A stretch of DNA of 64,000 nucleotides, from positions 1,302,001 to 1,366,000 of the forward strand of contig NZ_CP091786.1 of assembly GCF_022024015.1 (NCBI RefSeq). The letters are read 5' to 3'. The stretch comes from Prevotella sp. E9-3. Lineage in GTDB: Bacteria > Bacteroidota > Bacteroidia > Bacteroidales > Bacteroidaceae. The position numbers were made by a program, and so were the translations under genes. A model generated the notes under the pieces. That model was given only the letters and a program-made list of their open reading frames with translations. It was not told where the DNA came from and did not search any database. Of the stretch, positions 44,642-52,262 are shown in pieces. Each line of letters starts with the position of its first letter. Position 1 is the first letter of the stretch.

Positions 44642-44796
44642 CATCATTTTTTTCATATACTTTTTTTTTATTGGAAAAAGTAGGGTGTAAAAGGTCTTTT
44701 TATTCAAAAAAGTAAGGAAAAAGATGGCGATGGTATAAAAAAAAGCTCATTCTGAAGCTGTAGCCGCAGGATGAGCCTTCTCGTTATAAAGTGTTA

Positions 44797-46524
44797 TTAG
44801 ATTACTTCTATTCCTTGTTTCTTGCAGAGTTCAAGACTCATTTCCTTCAGCTTGAACTTCTGAATCTTGCCCGAACCGGTAAGGGGGAACTGGTCGATGA
44901 AGAACACGTACTTGGGAATCTTATAGCGGGCAATCTTTCCGCGGCAGAACTCCTGTACATCTTCGGGTTCCATCTTCGCGCCCTCTTCCAGGATGATGAA
45001 GGCGCCTACGGCCTCGCCGTATTTCTTTGAGGGAACGGCGGCCACCTGCACGTCGCGTATGCCGGGCATGTGATAGAGGAATTCTTCTATTTCGCGCGGG
45101 TAGATATTCTCGCCGCCACGGATTATCATGTCTTTGATGCGGCCGGTAATCTTGTAGAAGCCCTGCTCGTCCTTTACGCCCAAGTCGCCTGAGTGCAGGA
45201 ATCCGTTCTTGTCGATCACTTCGGCTGTGGCCTGCGGATTCTTGTAGTAGCCTTTCATCACGTTGAATCCTCGGCAGCACATTTCGCCCTGAACGCCAAC
45301 GGGGCATTCCTCGCCTGTTTCGGGGTCGAGCACTTTAACTTCTACGAAGGGGAAGTCGCGGCCCACGGTGGTGCAGCGCTGCTCGAAGGTGTCGTTCAGA
45401 CAGGTCTGGGTCATGCCGGGCGACGATTCTGTAAGGCCATACACGCTGGTGATGGTCATATACATTTTCTCGGACACCTGCTTCATAAGCTCTATCGGAC
45501 AGAGCGAGCCTGCCATGATGCCGGTGCGCAGACAGGTGAGGTCGAACATCGAGAACATGGGGTGGTTGAGCTCGGCGATAAACATGGTGGGAACGCCATA
45601 GACGGCCGTGCATCGCTCTTTGTGGATGGAAGCCAGCACCACCAGGGGGTCGAACTTCTCCACCATTACCTCGGTACATCCGTGGGTGAGGCAGTTCATC
45701 GTGGCCAGCACCACTCCGAAGCAATGGAACAGGGGTACGCACACGCATAGCTTGTCGTCCTGGGTGAAGCCCATGTTCTCGCCGGTGAAGTATCCGTCGT
45801 TGGAAATGCCGTAGTGGGTGAGCATCACGCCCTTGGGGAAGCCCGTTGTGCCTGAGGTGTACTGCATGTTGCAGACGTCGTGGCAGCTGACGTTCTTTTT
45901 CATCTCGTCGAGTGTCTCGTCTTCAATATTCTGTCCCAGCAGCAGCAGTTCGGCGGTGTTGTACATGCCGCGGTATTTTTCCATTCCGATGAACACCACA
46001 TTTTTCAGATAGGGGAACCGCTCGCTGTTCAGATGGCCTCTCTCGCAGGTTTTCAGTTCGGGGAGCATGGTGTAGGTCATGTCCACGTAGTTGCAGTCCC
46101 AGGTGCCGTCGGTGATGCAGAGCACCTCCATATCGGAGTCTTTGCAGAGGTATTCCAGTTCGTTCTGCTTGTAGTTGGTGTTCACCGTAACGAGTACGGC
46201 GCCAATTTTTGCGGTGGCGTAGAGGAAGGTGAGCCAGTCGGGCACGTTGGTGGCCCAGATGCCTACGTTCGAGCCTTTTTTCACGCCTATGGATATGAGG
46301 CCCTTGGCCAGATTGTCCACTCGCTTGTTGAACTGGCTCCACGTGAAGCGCAGGTCTCGGTCGGAATATACGATATATTCTTTGTCGGGAGTGGCCTCGG
46401 CCCAGTATTCAAGCCATTGGCCAAGTGTCTTCTCGTGCAGTTGGTAGCCCTTTGAGCCGGTCTCGGCCGGGTAGGTTCTATCGGGCAGCGGACGGCCCGC
46501 CATATCTAATCTTACGTTGCTCAT
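44797..46524 (-). CDS. AMP-forming acyl-CoA synthetase/ligase
   Basis: 575 residues from ATG 46524; a TTG four codons upstream is less likely. All ANL-superfamily motifs are present: the P-loop [11 protein letters not shown] (about 208-218), [17 protein letters not shown] (about 331-339), the SGD-containing HSGDLG, the hinge [16 protein letters not shown] (about 460-475) and the catalytic lysine in TGSGKIQK near the C-terminus. It activates a carboxylic acid, probably a medium- or long-chain fatty acid, as acyl-AMP and then acyl-CoA. It follows the XRE-cupin regulator gene by 44 bp, almost all of it a 7-bp tandem repeat, and probably shares its transcript. Confidence 0.93.
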   Translation of the reverse strand: MSNVRLDMAGRPLPDRTYPAETGSKGYQLHEKTLGQWLEYWAEATPDKEYIVYSDRDLRFTWSQFNKRVDNLAKGLISIGVKKGSNVGIWATNVPDWLTFLYATAKIGAVLVTVNTNYKQNELEYLCKDSDMEVLCITDGTWDCNYVDMTYTMLPELKTCERGHLNSERFPYLKNVVFIGMEKYRGMYNTAELLLLGQNIEDETLDEMKKNVSCHDVCNMQYTSGTTGFPKGVMLTHYGISNDGYFTGENMGFTQDDKLCVCVPLFHCFGVVLATMNCLTHGCTEVMVEKFDPLVVLASIHKERCTAVYGVPTMFIAELNHPMFSMFDLTCLRTGIMAGSLCPIELMKQVSEKMYMTITSVYGLTESSPGMTQTCLNDTFEQRCTTVGRDFPFVEVKVLDPETGEECPVGVQGEMCCRGFNVMKGYYKNPQATAEVIDKNGFLHSGDLGVKDEQGFYKITGRIKDMIIRGGENIYPREIEEFLYHMPGIRDVQVAAVPSKKYGEAVGAFIILEEGAKMEPEDVQEFCRGKIARYKIPKYVFFIDQFPLTGSGKIQKFKLKEMSLELCKKQGIEVI

Positions 46525-46526
46525 TC

Positions 46527-46568
46527 CAATTGTCAATTGTCAATTATCAATTATCAATTATCAATTTT
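46527..46568. repeat. Six tandem 7-bp repeats filling an operon junction
   Basis: CAATTGT twice, CAATTAT three times, CAATTTT once, without gaps. They occupy nearly the whole space between the regulator stop (46569) and the ligase ATG (46524), including the place expected for its ribosome-binding site. Confidence 0.95.
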
Positions 46569-47153
46569 TTAAAATGGGATATAGACTATGGCCAGGATTT
46601 TGGCACTCTTGCCGGGTGCGCCGTGCAGGTGGTGCTTCACGATGGAGTCGTAATAGATGGTGTCGCCTTGGTTCAGGTGGAAGGTGTCCTTGCCGTAAAC
46701 CAGTTCTATTTCTCCTTCCATTACGAAGATGAATTCCTCTCCTTCGTGTGCTGATAGCTGGAATTCGGGATTTTCCTCTGGGTTGATGTCTATCACGAAT
46801 GGCTCCATGTGGCGTCCGGCCTTCTGTTTTGCCAGGGGGTGGTATTCCATATGCTTGCGGGCGTCGGTGGCTCCATTCGAGAAGCTGATGCTTTTGTTGG
46901 CTTCCCGTTCGGCGGCGCGTGTTACCACGGGTCCCAGGTCGTCGCTATCGTCCATGAACGTGCCTAGTCTTACGCCCAGGGCGCGTGCTATTTTGATGAG
47001 CGGGCCTAACGAGGGCAGGTTCTGATCGTTCTCGATGGAGTTGATTTGCTCTACGGCCAGTCCGCTACGTTCAGAAATTTCTTCTACGGTAATGTTTTTT
47101 GACTCACGGATACTTTTGATCTTGTGACCAATTATTGTGTGATTATTTTCCAT
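46569..47153 (-). CDS. XRE-family regulator with cupin sensor domain
   Basis: 194 residues. The N-terminal helix-turn-helix domain (about 8-62: IKSIRESKNITVEEISERSGL, then VEQINSIENDQNLPSL) is followed by a linker and a small cupin barrel (about 115-190: HEGEEFIFVMEGEIEL, FHLNQGDTIYYDS, HHLHGAPGKSAKILAI). Such proteins sense a small molecule with the cupin and regulate nearby metabolic genes. Being upstream of an acyl-CoA ligase in the same operon, it may respond to a fatty acid or CoA ester; this is inference. A TAATTTTG element lies 41 bp upstream. Confidence 0.92.
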   Translation of the reverse strand: MENNHTIIGHKIKSIRESKNITVEEISERSGLAVEQINSIENDQNLPSLGPLIKIARALGVRLGTFMDDSDDLGPVVTRAAEREANKSISFSNGATDARKHMEYHPLAKQKAGRHMEPFVIDINPEENPEFQLSAHEGEEFIFVMEGEIELVYGKDTFHLNQGDTIYYDSIVKHHLHGAPGKSAKILAIVYIPF

Positions 47154-47193
47154 TTGAAGTGTGAAAAATGTTATTCTGTTTGTAATTTGGGCG

Positions 47194-47227
47194 CAAAATT
47201 AATAATTAGAGACGAAAAAACGGCAAA
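47194..47227 (-). promoter_or_regulatory. Promoter of the XRE-cupin/ligase operon
   Basis: Minus strand TTTG (47224-47227), 22 nt, TAATTTTG (47194-47201) followed by GCG. Spacer slightly long. Confidence 0.5.
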
Positions 47228-47283
47228 AAGTAGCAATATTAACACAAATTGTTTCGAAAAACTTACGGAATGCTATTTTTTTC

Positions 47284-47533
47284 GACCACGAATTGAACGA
47301 ATTGAACGAATTTTAATTTATAGCGAATGGTCGTGAACGACCACGTAACCGGCTTGCCGCTTTCACCAAGGCGACAGCCGACTGAAAGAATGGCCATGCG
47401 GATTAATTGTTATTAGCATTCGCAGCATCTTTAGATGCCATTCGAAATAAATTTCCCTTGGAATAAAAATTCGTTCAATCCGTTCAATCCGTTGTTTTTT
47501 AAAAAATTCGTATAATTCGTAAAATTCGTGGTC
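47284..47533. mobile_element. MITE-like 250-bp element with 31-bp terminal inverted repeats
   Basis: Left end 47284-47314 and right end 47503-47533 are inverted copies, both opening GACCACGAATT and built of 9-bp units CGAATTnnA. A second inverted 9-bp series (about 47467-47492) and a hairpin GGTCG/CGACC (about 47329-47342) lie inside. No coding capacity. T-runs flank both ends. Transposase unknown, so the mobile label is tentative. Confidence 0.6.
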
Positions 47534-47579
47534 TTTTTTTAAAAAAACTCGTGGTCTTATTTGAAGAAGTCCACTATTA

Positions 47580-50213
47580 CTATTCCAGGTCCACTACGGT
47601 GATGCCGGCGCCGCCGAACTGTACGTGCTCGTCGCGGTAGTGAGAGACGTTGGGGATGGTGCCCAGATATTGGCGTATGAGTTGGCGCAGGATGCCTGTG
47701 CCTGTGCCGTGGAGAATGCGCACTCGGCTCATGCCCACGAGTATGGCGTCGTCCAGGAAGTAGGTGACGGCGTTGATGGCCTCGTCGCCTCGCATGCCTC
47801 TCACGTCGAGGTCTTGATGGAAGTTCAGCTTGCGTGAGTCGATGGCCGAGCGGGTGCTGTTGGATACGGTGGCATAGCTGCCGGCGATGCTGGCGTTGCG
47901 TTCTTCGGCTTTCGAGCTGTCGTTCTTGGGCTTGGTGGCAGGTTCGAGTCGCTCCAGGCGCATCTTGGTTTTCATGCCGCCGAAGATGATGGTGGCCATT
48001 TTTCCGTCTATGCTTTCTATCTCGCCTACCGAGGTGAGGCCCTTGATGCGGACGGAAGAGCCGGGGGTGAGTGGTGAGTGGAGAGTGGAGAGTGTAGAGT
48101 TTGCTACCGCTGCAGTAGGTGAGAGTTGAGAGTGGAGAGTTGAGAGTTGTTCCTCCAATTTCTGTTTTTCGGCCTTGCGCTTTTCTTTTCGCTCTTTTCG
48201 CTCTTGTATTTGTCGCATTTTGCGCTCTATCATCTCGTCGTTGGCCTTGGTGTCTATCTCGCTCACCTCCTGCTTGAAGGCCTCCAGTTCCTCGCGTATG
48301 CGTTTGGCTGCTTCTTTTTCGGCCTGTTGTTCGCGAATTTCGCGTATGGCATTTTCTATCTTTCGGTTGCTCTCGCGCAGCAGTTCTTCGGCCTGTTCCT
48401 TGGCGTGTCGCAGGATGGCCTTGCGCTCTTGTTCTATTTCTTCTATGCTCGACTCGTATTTCTGAATGCGTCCCTCCAGGTTCTTCTCGTGCTGGTGAAT
48501 GGTTTGGCGCTTGCCCTCCCAGTATCGCTTGTCGCGCACGATGTCCTGCAGGTATTTGTCGCTCTGAATATAGTCGCGTCCCACTATATCGCTTGCATCC
48601 TGGATCACCTCTTCGGGAATGCCTGTTTTTCGGGCTATCTCGATGGCGAACGACGAGCCGGGCTGTCCTATTGACAGTTGGAAGAGGGCCTGCATCTGGT
48701 GTCGGTCGTAGAGCATAGCTCCGTTGACCACTCCCTCGTGGTCTTCGGCAAAGTGCTTCAGGTTGTGATAGTGGGTGGTGATGACGCCGTAGGCTTTTTT
48801 CTGCCAGAACTGCTTCAGTACCGCCTCGGCTATGGCTCCGCCGATGGTGGGTTCTGTGCCGCCTCCGAATTCGTCTATCAGCAGGAGGGTGTGGTCGTTG
48901 GCGTTGCGCATCATCATCTTCATGTTCATCAGGTGCGAGGAGTAGGTGGAGAGGTCGTCTTCTATGCTCTGCTCGTCGCCGATGTCTATCATGATGTTGC
49001 TGAACATGCCGCAGGTGGAGCGTTCGCTCATGGGCACGGACAGGCCGCATTGCAGCATGTACTGCAGCAGTCCTACGGTTTTGAGGCAAACGGATTTTCC
49101 GCCTGCGTTGGGTCCGGAGATAATTAAAATGTGAGAGCTCTCGCCTTGCGAGCGACCAAAGGTCGAGCGGAGAGGTGAGAGTTCTGGACTCTCTGCTCTG
49201 CCAAGCATGATGTCGAGTGGCACTACTTTCTTGTCTTGTTTTTCCAGCGAGAGTGCCAGCAGGGGGTGTACGGCCTGTATCCAGTCCATATGGGGGCGGC
49301 TCTCTACCTTCGGCTCGTAGGCTTTGAAGGTCTTGGCCAGTTCGGCCTTGGCGTGGATGAGGTCTATGCGTGCCATGAACTGGTAGCTCTCGAGTATGTC
49401 TTTGACGTGTGGGCGCAGTTCGTCGCTGAACACGGTGAGTATGCGTATCACCTCGCGTCGCTCTTCGGCCTCCAGTTCGCGAATGCGGTTGTTGGCCTCC
49501 ACCACTTCGGCGGGCTCTATGAATACGGTTTTGCCGGTGGCGCTCTCGTCGTGCACTATACCGTTGATGCGTCGTTTCACGCTTGGTGCCACGGGCAGCA
49601 TCAGTCGGCCGTCGCGCATGGTGGGTGCTGCATCCTTGTCCACCAGTCCTTCGCGTTGGGCTGTGTGCAGAATGGTGTATAGTGTGCGTGAGATGTTGCC
49701 TTCTGTTTTCTGCAGTTCGTGGCGAATGCCTGCCAGGGTCATGGTGGCTCCGTCCTTGATGCGTCCGAACTTGTCTATGATGCTGTCTATCCGTCGTATG
49801 ATGGCCGGAAAGGTTATGATGCCTTCTGCCAGGCGGGCGAGGGCGGGGTAAGGGACCTCCTCCGACTGATCTGAGGGGGAGGGTCCCAAATATTCCACCA
49901 TCTGGTGGATGGTTTCGAGCGAGCGTCTGAGGTCGAAGAGTTCGTTTTCTTCGAGGTGTGTGCCGGCCATGCGGATGCGTGTCACGGGCTGTCGCATGTC
50001 GAAGAAGTACTGCATGGGGAAGTCGTCGGCCGCTTCTGTGAGTTGTCTGAACTCTCTCACCTGGCAGAGCCACTCGTTCACCTGGGCTGCGTTGTCAGAG
50101 AATGCCATTTCGTCCACTTTCTCTTTTCCGAGCGTGCTGAGGCATCGTTCCTTGAGCAGGGAGCGTATTTCGTTGAAACCTATTTTCTGTTCGTAATTGT
50201 TGGGATAAATCAT
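47580..50213 (-). CDS. mutS2: MutS2 endonuclease
   Basis: 877 residues, longer than the usual 780-840. The MutS core domains precede the ATPase with Walker A GPNAGGKSV (about 360), Walker B TLLLIDEFGGGTEP, and the long coiled coil (about 520-680) rich in Glu/Arg/Lys. A KOW-like strand (SSVRIKGLTSVGEIESI) and the Smr nuclease domain (about 795-877, LDVRGMRG and LHGTGTGILR) end the protein. MutS2 clears recombination intermediates and, in some bacteria, rescues collided ribosomes. Two stretches look inserted: one before Walker A (49131-49181) containing a triloop hairpin, and one of heptanucleotide repeats (48069-48148) between the coiled coil and KOW region. The promoter element abuts the ATG. 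Confidence 0.95.
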   Translation of the reverse strand: MIYPNNYEQKIGFNEIRSLLKERCLSTLGKEKVDEMAFSDNAAQVNEWLCQVREFRQLTEAADDFPMQYFFDMRQPVTRIRMAGTHLEENELFDLRRSLETIHQMVEYLGPSPSDQSEEVPYPALARLAEGIITFPAIIRRIDSIIDKFGRIKDGATMTLAGIRHELQKTEGNISRTLYTILHTAQREGLVDKDAAPTMRDGRLMLPVAPSVKRRINGIVHDESATGKTVFIEPAEVVEANNRIRELEAEERREVIRILTVFSDELRPHVKDILESYQFMARIDLIHAKAELAKTFKAYEPKVESRPHMDWIQAVHPLLALSLEKQDKKVVPLDIMLGRAESPELSPLRSTFGRSQGESSHILIISGPNAGGKSVCLKTVGLLQYMLQCGLSVPMSERSTCGMFSNIMIDIGDEQSIEDDLSTYSSHLMNMKMMMRNANDHTLLLIDEFGGGTEPTIGGAIAEAVLKQFWQKKAYGVITTHYHNLKHFAEDHEGVVNGAMLYDRHQMQALFQLSIGQPGSSFAIEIARKTGIPEEVIQDASDIVGRDYIQSDKYLQDIVRDKRYWEGKRQTIHQHEKNLEGRIQKYESSIEEIEQERKAILRHAKEQAEELLRESNRKIENAIREIREQQAEKEAAKRIREELEAFKQEVSEIDTKANDEMIERKMRQIQERKERKEKRKAEKQKLEEQLSTLHSQLSPTAAVANSTLSTLHSPLTPGSSVRIKGLTSVGEIESIDGKMATIIFGGMKTKMRLERLEPATKPKNDSSKAEERNASIAGSYATVSNSTRSAIDSRKLNFHQDLDVRGMRGDEAINAVTYFLDDAILVGMSRVRILHGTGTGILRQLIRQYLGTIPNVSHYRDEHVQFGGAGITVVDLE
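48069..48148. repeat. Two heptanucleotide repeat blocks inside mutS2
   Basis: GAGTGGT, GAGTGGA, GAGTGGA, GAGTGTA, GAGTTTG at 48069-48103 and GAGAGTT, GAGAGTG, GAGAGTT, GAGAGTT at 48121-48148, read on the plus strand. In the protein they give an unusual Ser/Thr/Leu/His-rich linker. Confidence 0.93.
49131..49181. repeat. Triloop hairpin inside mutS2, flanked by GTGAGAG
   Basis: GAG-CGACC-AAA-GGTCG-AGCG at 49150-49169, same design as the hairpins after ssrA and tRNA-Ser. The heptamer GTGAGAG stands on both sides (49131-49137 and 49175-49181). Confidence 0.75.
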
Positions 50214-50217
50214 GTTG

Positions 50218-50225
50218 CAAAAGTA
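50218..50225 (-). promoter_or_regulatory. -7 element adjoining the mutS2 start
   Basis: TACTTTTG followed by GCA on the minus strand, four bases before the ATG (50211-50213). It implies a leaderless or nearly leaderless message. Confidence 0.5.
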
Positions 50226-50352
50226 CGAATTTTTTGTGATATATCATTATAAGGTATATAATAATGCGGTCTTGTTTCGTCAAAAAAGGTTAAATCTGTA
50301 CTGTTGGACGAAAAATATTTGCCTCAAAGTTTTTGCTCTCGGAATTTTTCCT

Positions 50353-50360
50353 TAACTTTG
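50353..50360 (+). promoter_or_regulatory. -7 element of tRNA-Ser
   Basis: TAACTTTG followed by GCA; a TTTG at 50332-50335 is 17 nt upstream, slightly close for a -33 box. Confidence 0.6.
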
Positions 50361-50388
50361 CACCCGCTTTCGAGGCAATCGAGCACAA

Positions 50389-50473
50389 GGAGAGATGGTA
50401 GAGTGGTCGATTACAGCGGTCTTGAAAACCGCCGTGCTGAGAGGCACCGGGGGTTCGAATCCCTCTCTCTCCG
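50389..50473 (+). tRNA. tRNA-Ser (anticodon UGA)
   Basis: Acceptor stem GGAGAGA pairs with TCTCTCC (50466-50472), discriminator G50473. The anticodon loop CTTGAAA holds TGA at 50423-50425. A variable arm of class II type lies before the T-arm GGGGGTTCGAATCCC. CCA is not encoded. Confidence 0.97.
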
Positions 50474-50478
50474 CAAAG

Positions 50479-50508
50479 AACGTCAAGCTTTCGCTTGGCG
50501 TTTTTTTG
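50479..50508 (+). terminator. tRNA-Ser terminator
   Basis: 10-bp stem (50479-50488 with 50493-50502, one T-G), loop TTTC, then a T-run to 50507. Confidence 0.9.
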
Positions 50509-50539
50509 CGTTCAAGAGGGGGATGTCTCACCCCACGGT

Positions 50540-50601
50540 CGGGGGTTCTTGCTTCACTCCGTTTCGCAAGCGTCCCTTCGGGCCGAGCGCGAATCCCTCT
50601 C
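50540..50601 (+). repeat. Split copy of the tRNA-Ser T-arm with triloop hairpin
   Basis: CGGGGGTTC (50540-50548) and GAATCCCTCTC (50591-50601) repeat the two halves of the tRNA-Ser T-arm but are parted by 42 bp. That segment ends in AAG-CGTCCC-TTC-GGGCCG-AGCG (50568-50589). Confidence 0.8.
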
Positions 50602-51118
50602 GAAAATATAAGCCGGGCTCACGTGAAGTGGGCTGGGAAAATGATTTTTCGAAAATCAAGACAAATATAATTCTCAATCTAGAACGGGAAACCCTTGTTT
50701 TTGCCCCTTCTTTTGTGCTTTTACCCCATTATTTTAGAGTTGAAAATTGCTAAATTTGCCACTTTTTTCCTACTTTTTCATAGAAAAACGCATATTTTGA
50801 CGCTATTTTTCTTGATAGGACGGAATTGTCTTAACTGCTATGGTGAAGTAGCACTTTTTCACTGTAACTGAACATCTGCTATATTGCAATAGAAAGGCAG
50901 TAGCAATCCAATAGAATGTCGGTAGCAATCCAATAGAATGGTAGTAGCAATCTAATAGATTGGTAGTTGCAATGTAATATAATGGCAGAATTGTTCTATT
51001 TGTCAATCATTATTTCAATCGCTTCAGCGCGTATTATTATGATACAAAAAGTTGCGTAGTAGTACCCGGTTTTGGTTAAAAAGGTACAGAATTTTATTAG
51101 TGTTCAAAGAATCTCCGT
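50602..51118. other. Gene-free stretch after tRNA-Ser
   Basis: No credible gene. It contains the 22-bp array B (50859-50990); the rest is AT-rich sequence without recognised signals. Confidence 0.7.
50859..50990. repeat. 22-bp tandem array B (about six units, inverted relative to A and C)
   Basis: Contiguous units at 50881-50902, 50903-50924, 50925-50946, 50947-50968 and 50969-50990, with a degenerate one at 50859-50880. On the minus strand the unit core is TACCATTCTATTGGATTGC, which aligns with arrays A and C. Confidence 0.92.
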
Positions 51119-51511
51119 TCATTCCCCATCCAAACAGTTCTCCAGAAACTCAGCCGCATCGGCCACGCAGTCGGGACACTCGCGCAGCACCACCTTCGTG
51201 CCCACACCCTTGAGCAACTTGCATTGGGTGGCCCCGTTGCGTTGCTGAAACTGAGTCATAATCTGACGCATCTGCTTCATAGACTTGGCCTTGTCCTTAT
51301 TGGCCAGTCCCAGCACCAGACCGGCACCCACCAGCGCTCCGCAAGTGCCCTCCATATTGCCCATTCCGGCGCCAAAGGCCCCGGCTATGCTCATGGCCTC
51401 CTCGGGGCTGATGCCAGCCACGTCGGCATAAGTGTGCAGAATGGCCTGCGCGCAGTTGTGACTGTTGCAGCGCTTCTTCTCGGCTGCTATTTGTGCTCTT
51501 GATTCCATCAT
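51119..51511 (-). CDS. C_GCAxxG_C_C family protein
   Basis: 130 residues. Its cysteines are placed as in the C-GCAxxG-C-C family: CNSHNCAQAIL (about 15-25), GMGNMEGTCGALVGAG (about 49-64) and a C-terminal CKLLKG ... CPDCV pair. These small proteins probably bind a metal or redox centre; members are often found with redox enzymes. No partner gene adjoins it. It is separated from the gene to its right by a 61-bp repeat element. Confidence 0.88.
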   Translation of the reverse strand: MMESRAQIAAEKKRCNSHNCAQAILHTYADVAGISPEEAMSIAGAFGAGMGNMEGTCGALVGAGLVLGLANKDKAKSMKQMRQIMTQFQQRNGATQCKLLKGVGTKVVLRECPDCVADAAEFLENCLDGE

Positions 51512-51532
51512 AAAGTTCTTTATTCTATTTCC

Positions 51533-51593
51533 AAGTTTCGCATGTTACGAAGATATAGGAAGATAGAGGTAGATAGCCGCTTTTCAGCGGCAG
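51533..51593 (+). repeat. 61-bp repeat element, copy 1
   Basis: Carries the hairpin GCCGCTTTTCAGCGGC and GATAGAGGTAGATAG. An inverted copy with four or five differences is at 55138-55198. Confidence 0.92.
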
Positions 51594-51596
51594 AAA

Positions 51597-52127
51597 TCAC
51601 ATCCTCGCCATGTGATACCCCATCCGGTTCAACTGGATGGCAGCCCCGAAAAGGTACAACTGGTGCAGACAGGCCACATAGGCGTTGAAGGCCTCCTTGG
51701 TGCCCGGCTCGATGCCCTGGCGGCGAAGGGCATTATAAACACGCTGGGCACATTCGCCTACCAGACGCTCAGCGGCGGCATACTCCTCGCCCTCAAGCCT
51801 CAGCACCTCCTGGCGCACGTACTCGTCAAGGCAGTCGAAGCCACGCTTCTGGCGCATATAGGCATAAAGGTCGTCAAGCTTGGAGTAGATTTCCCACTCC
51901 GTGTCCCACATCTTGGCCACGGCCATGCCGATATACATCATCCAGCCCAGAGACACCGAGGGGTAGTCGACAAACTCGCGAATGCCGTCGGGAATATACG
52001 CCCGGGCCGTCTGTTCCCACTTCTCTTCCACGTCGGGGCACTCAGGCAGCCGCTCGTCAACCTTGCCCAACGACAGGAGGTACTGATGCAGGTCAGAGTG
52101 CAGTTCTTGTTCAAAATTCTCAACCAT
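51597..52127 (-). CDS. Conserved-looking hypothetical cytoplasmic protein
   Basis: 176 residues from ATG 52127, preceded by GGAGAA at a suitable distance; the longer frame has no better signal. The protein is mostly helical with many acidic residues and conserved-looking aromatic spots (WMMYIGMAVAKMWDTEW at about 62-78, VACLHQLYLFGAAIQLNRMGYHMARM at the end). No signal peptide or membrane helix. I do not recognise the family. It is divergent from nspC with promoter elements for both in the 135-bp gap. Confidence 0.7.
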   Translation of the reverse strand: MVENFEQELHSDLHQYLLSLGKVDERLPECPDVEEKWEQTARAYIPDGIREFVDYPSVSLGWMMYIGMAVAKMWDTEWEIYSKLDDLYAYMRQKRGFDCLDEYVRQEVLRLEGEEYAAAERLVGECAQRVYNALRRQGIEPGTKEAFNAYVACLHQLYLFGAAIQLNRMGYHMARM

Positions 52128-52169
52128 AATGTTCTCCCTCCATTTCACAATTCTTATTAAATATGTGGG

Positions 52170-52177
52170 CAAAGGTA
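52170..52177 (-). promoter_or_regulatory. -7 element of the hypothetical gene
   Basis: TACCTTTG followed by GCC on the minus strand, 42 nt before the ATG. Confidence 0.5.
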
Positions 52178-52199
52178 CTCAAAAGTGATTGATAATTCG

Positions 52200-52207
52200 T
52201 AATTTTG
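52200..52207 (+). promoter_or_regulatory. -7 element of nspC
   Basis: TAATTTTG followed by GCA, 55 nt before ATG 52263; -33 box weak. Confidence 0.55.
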
Positions 52208-52262
52208 CACCATTAATTAGAATAGTTTATCACAAAAAAACAATAGCAGCAGATTGAACCCT

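Noticed and set aside
47557..50073. An 838-codon open frame, very rich in Arg/His/Pro, on the same strand as mutS2
   Set aside because: It is a shifted frame of mutS2, whose own frame has all MutS2 and Smr motifs. GC-rich codons of mutS2 avoid stops in the shifted frame.
50304..50753. A 149-codon frame and a 91-codon frame over tRNA-Ser
   Set aside because: They read through the tRNA, its terminator and repeats, with no family signal.
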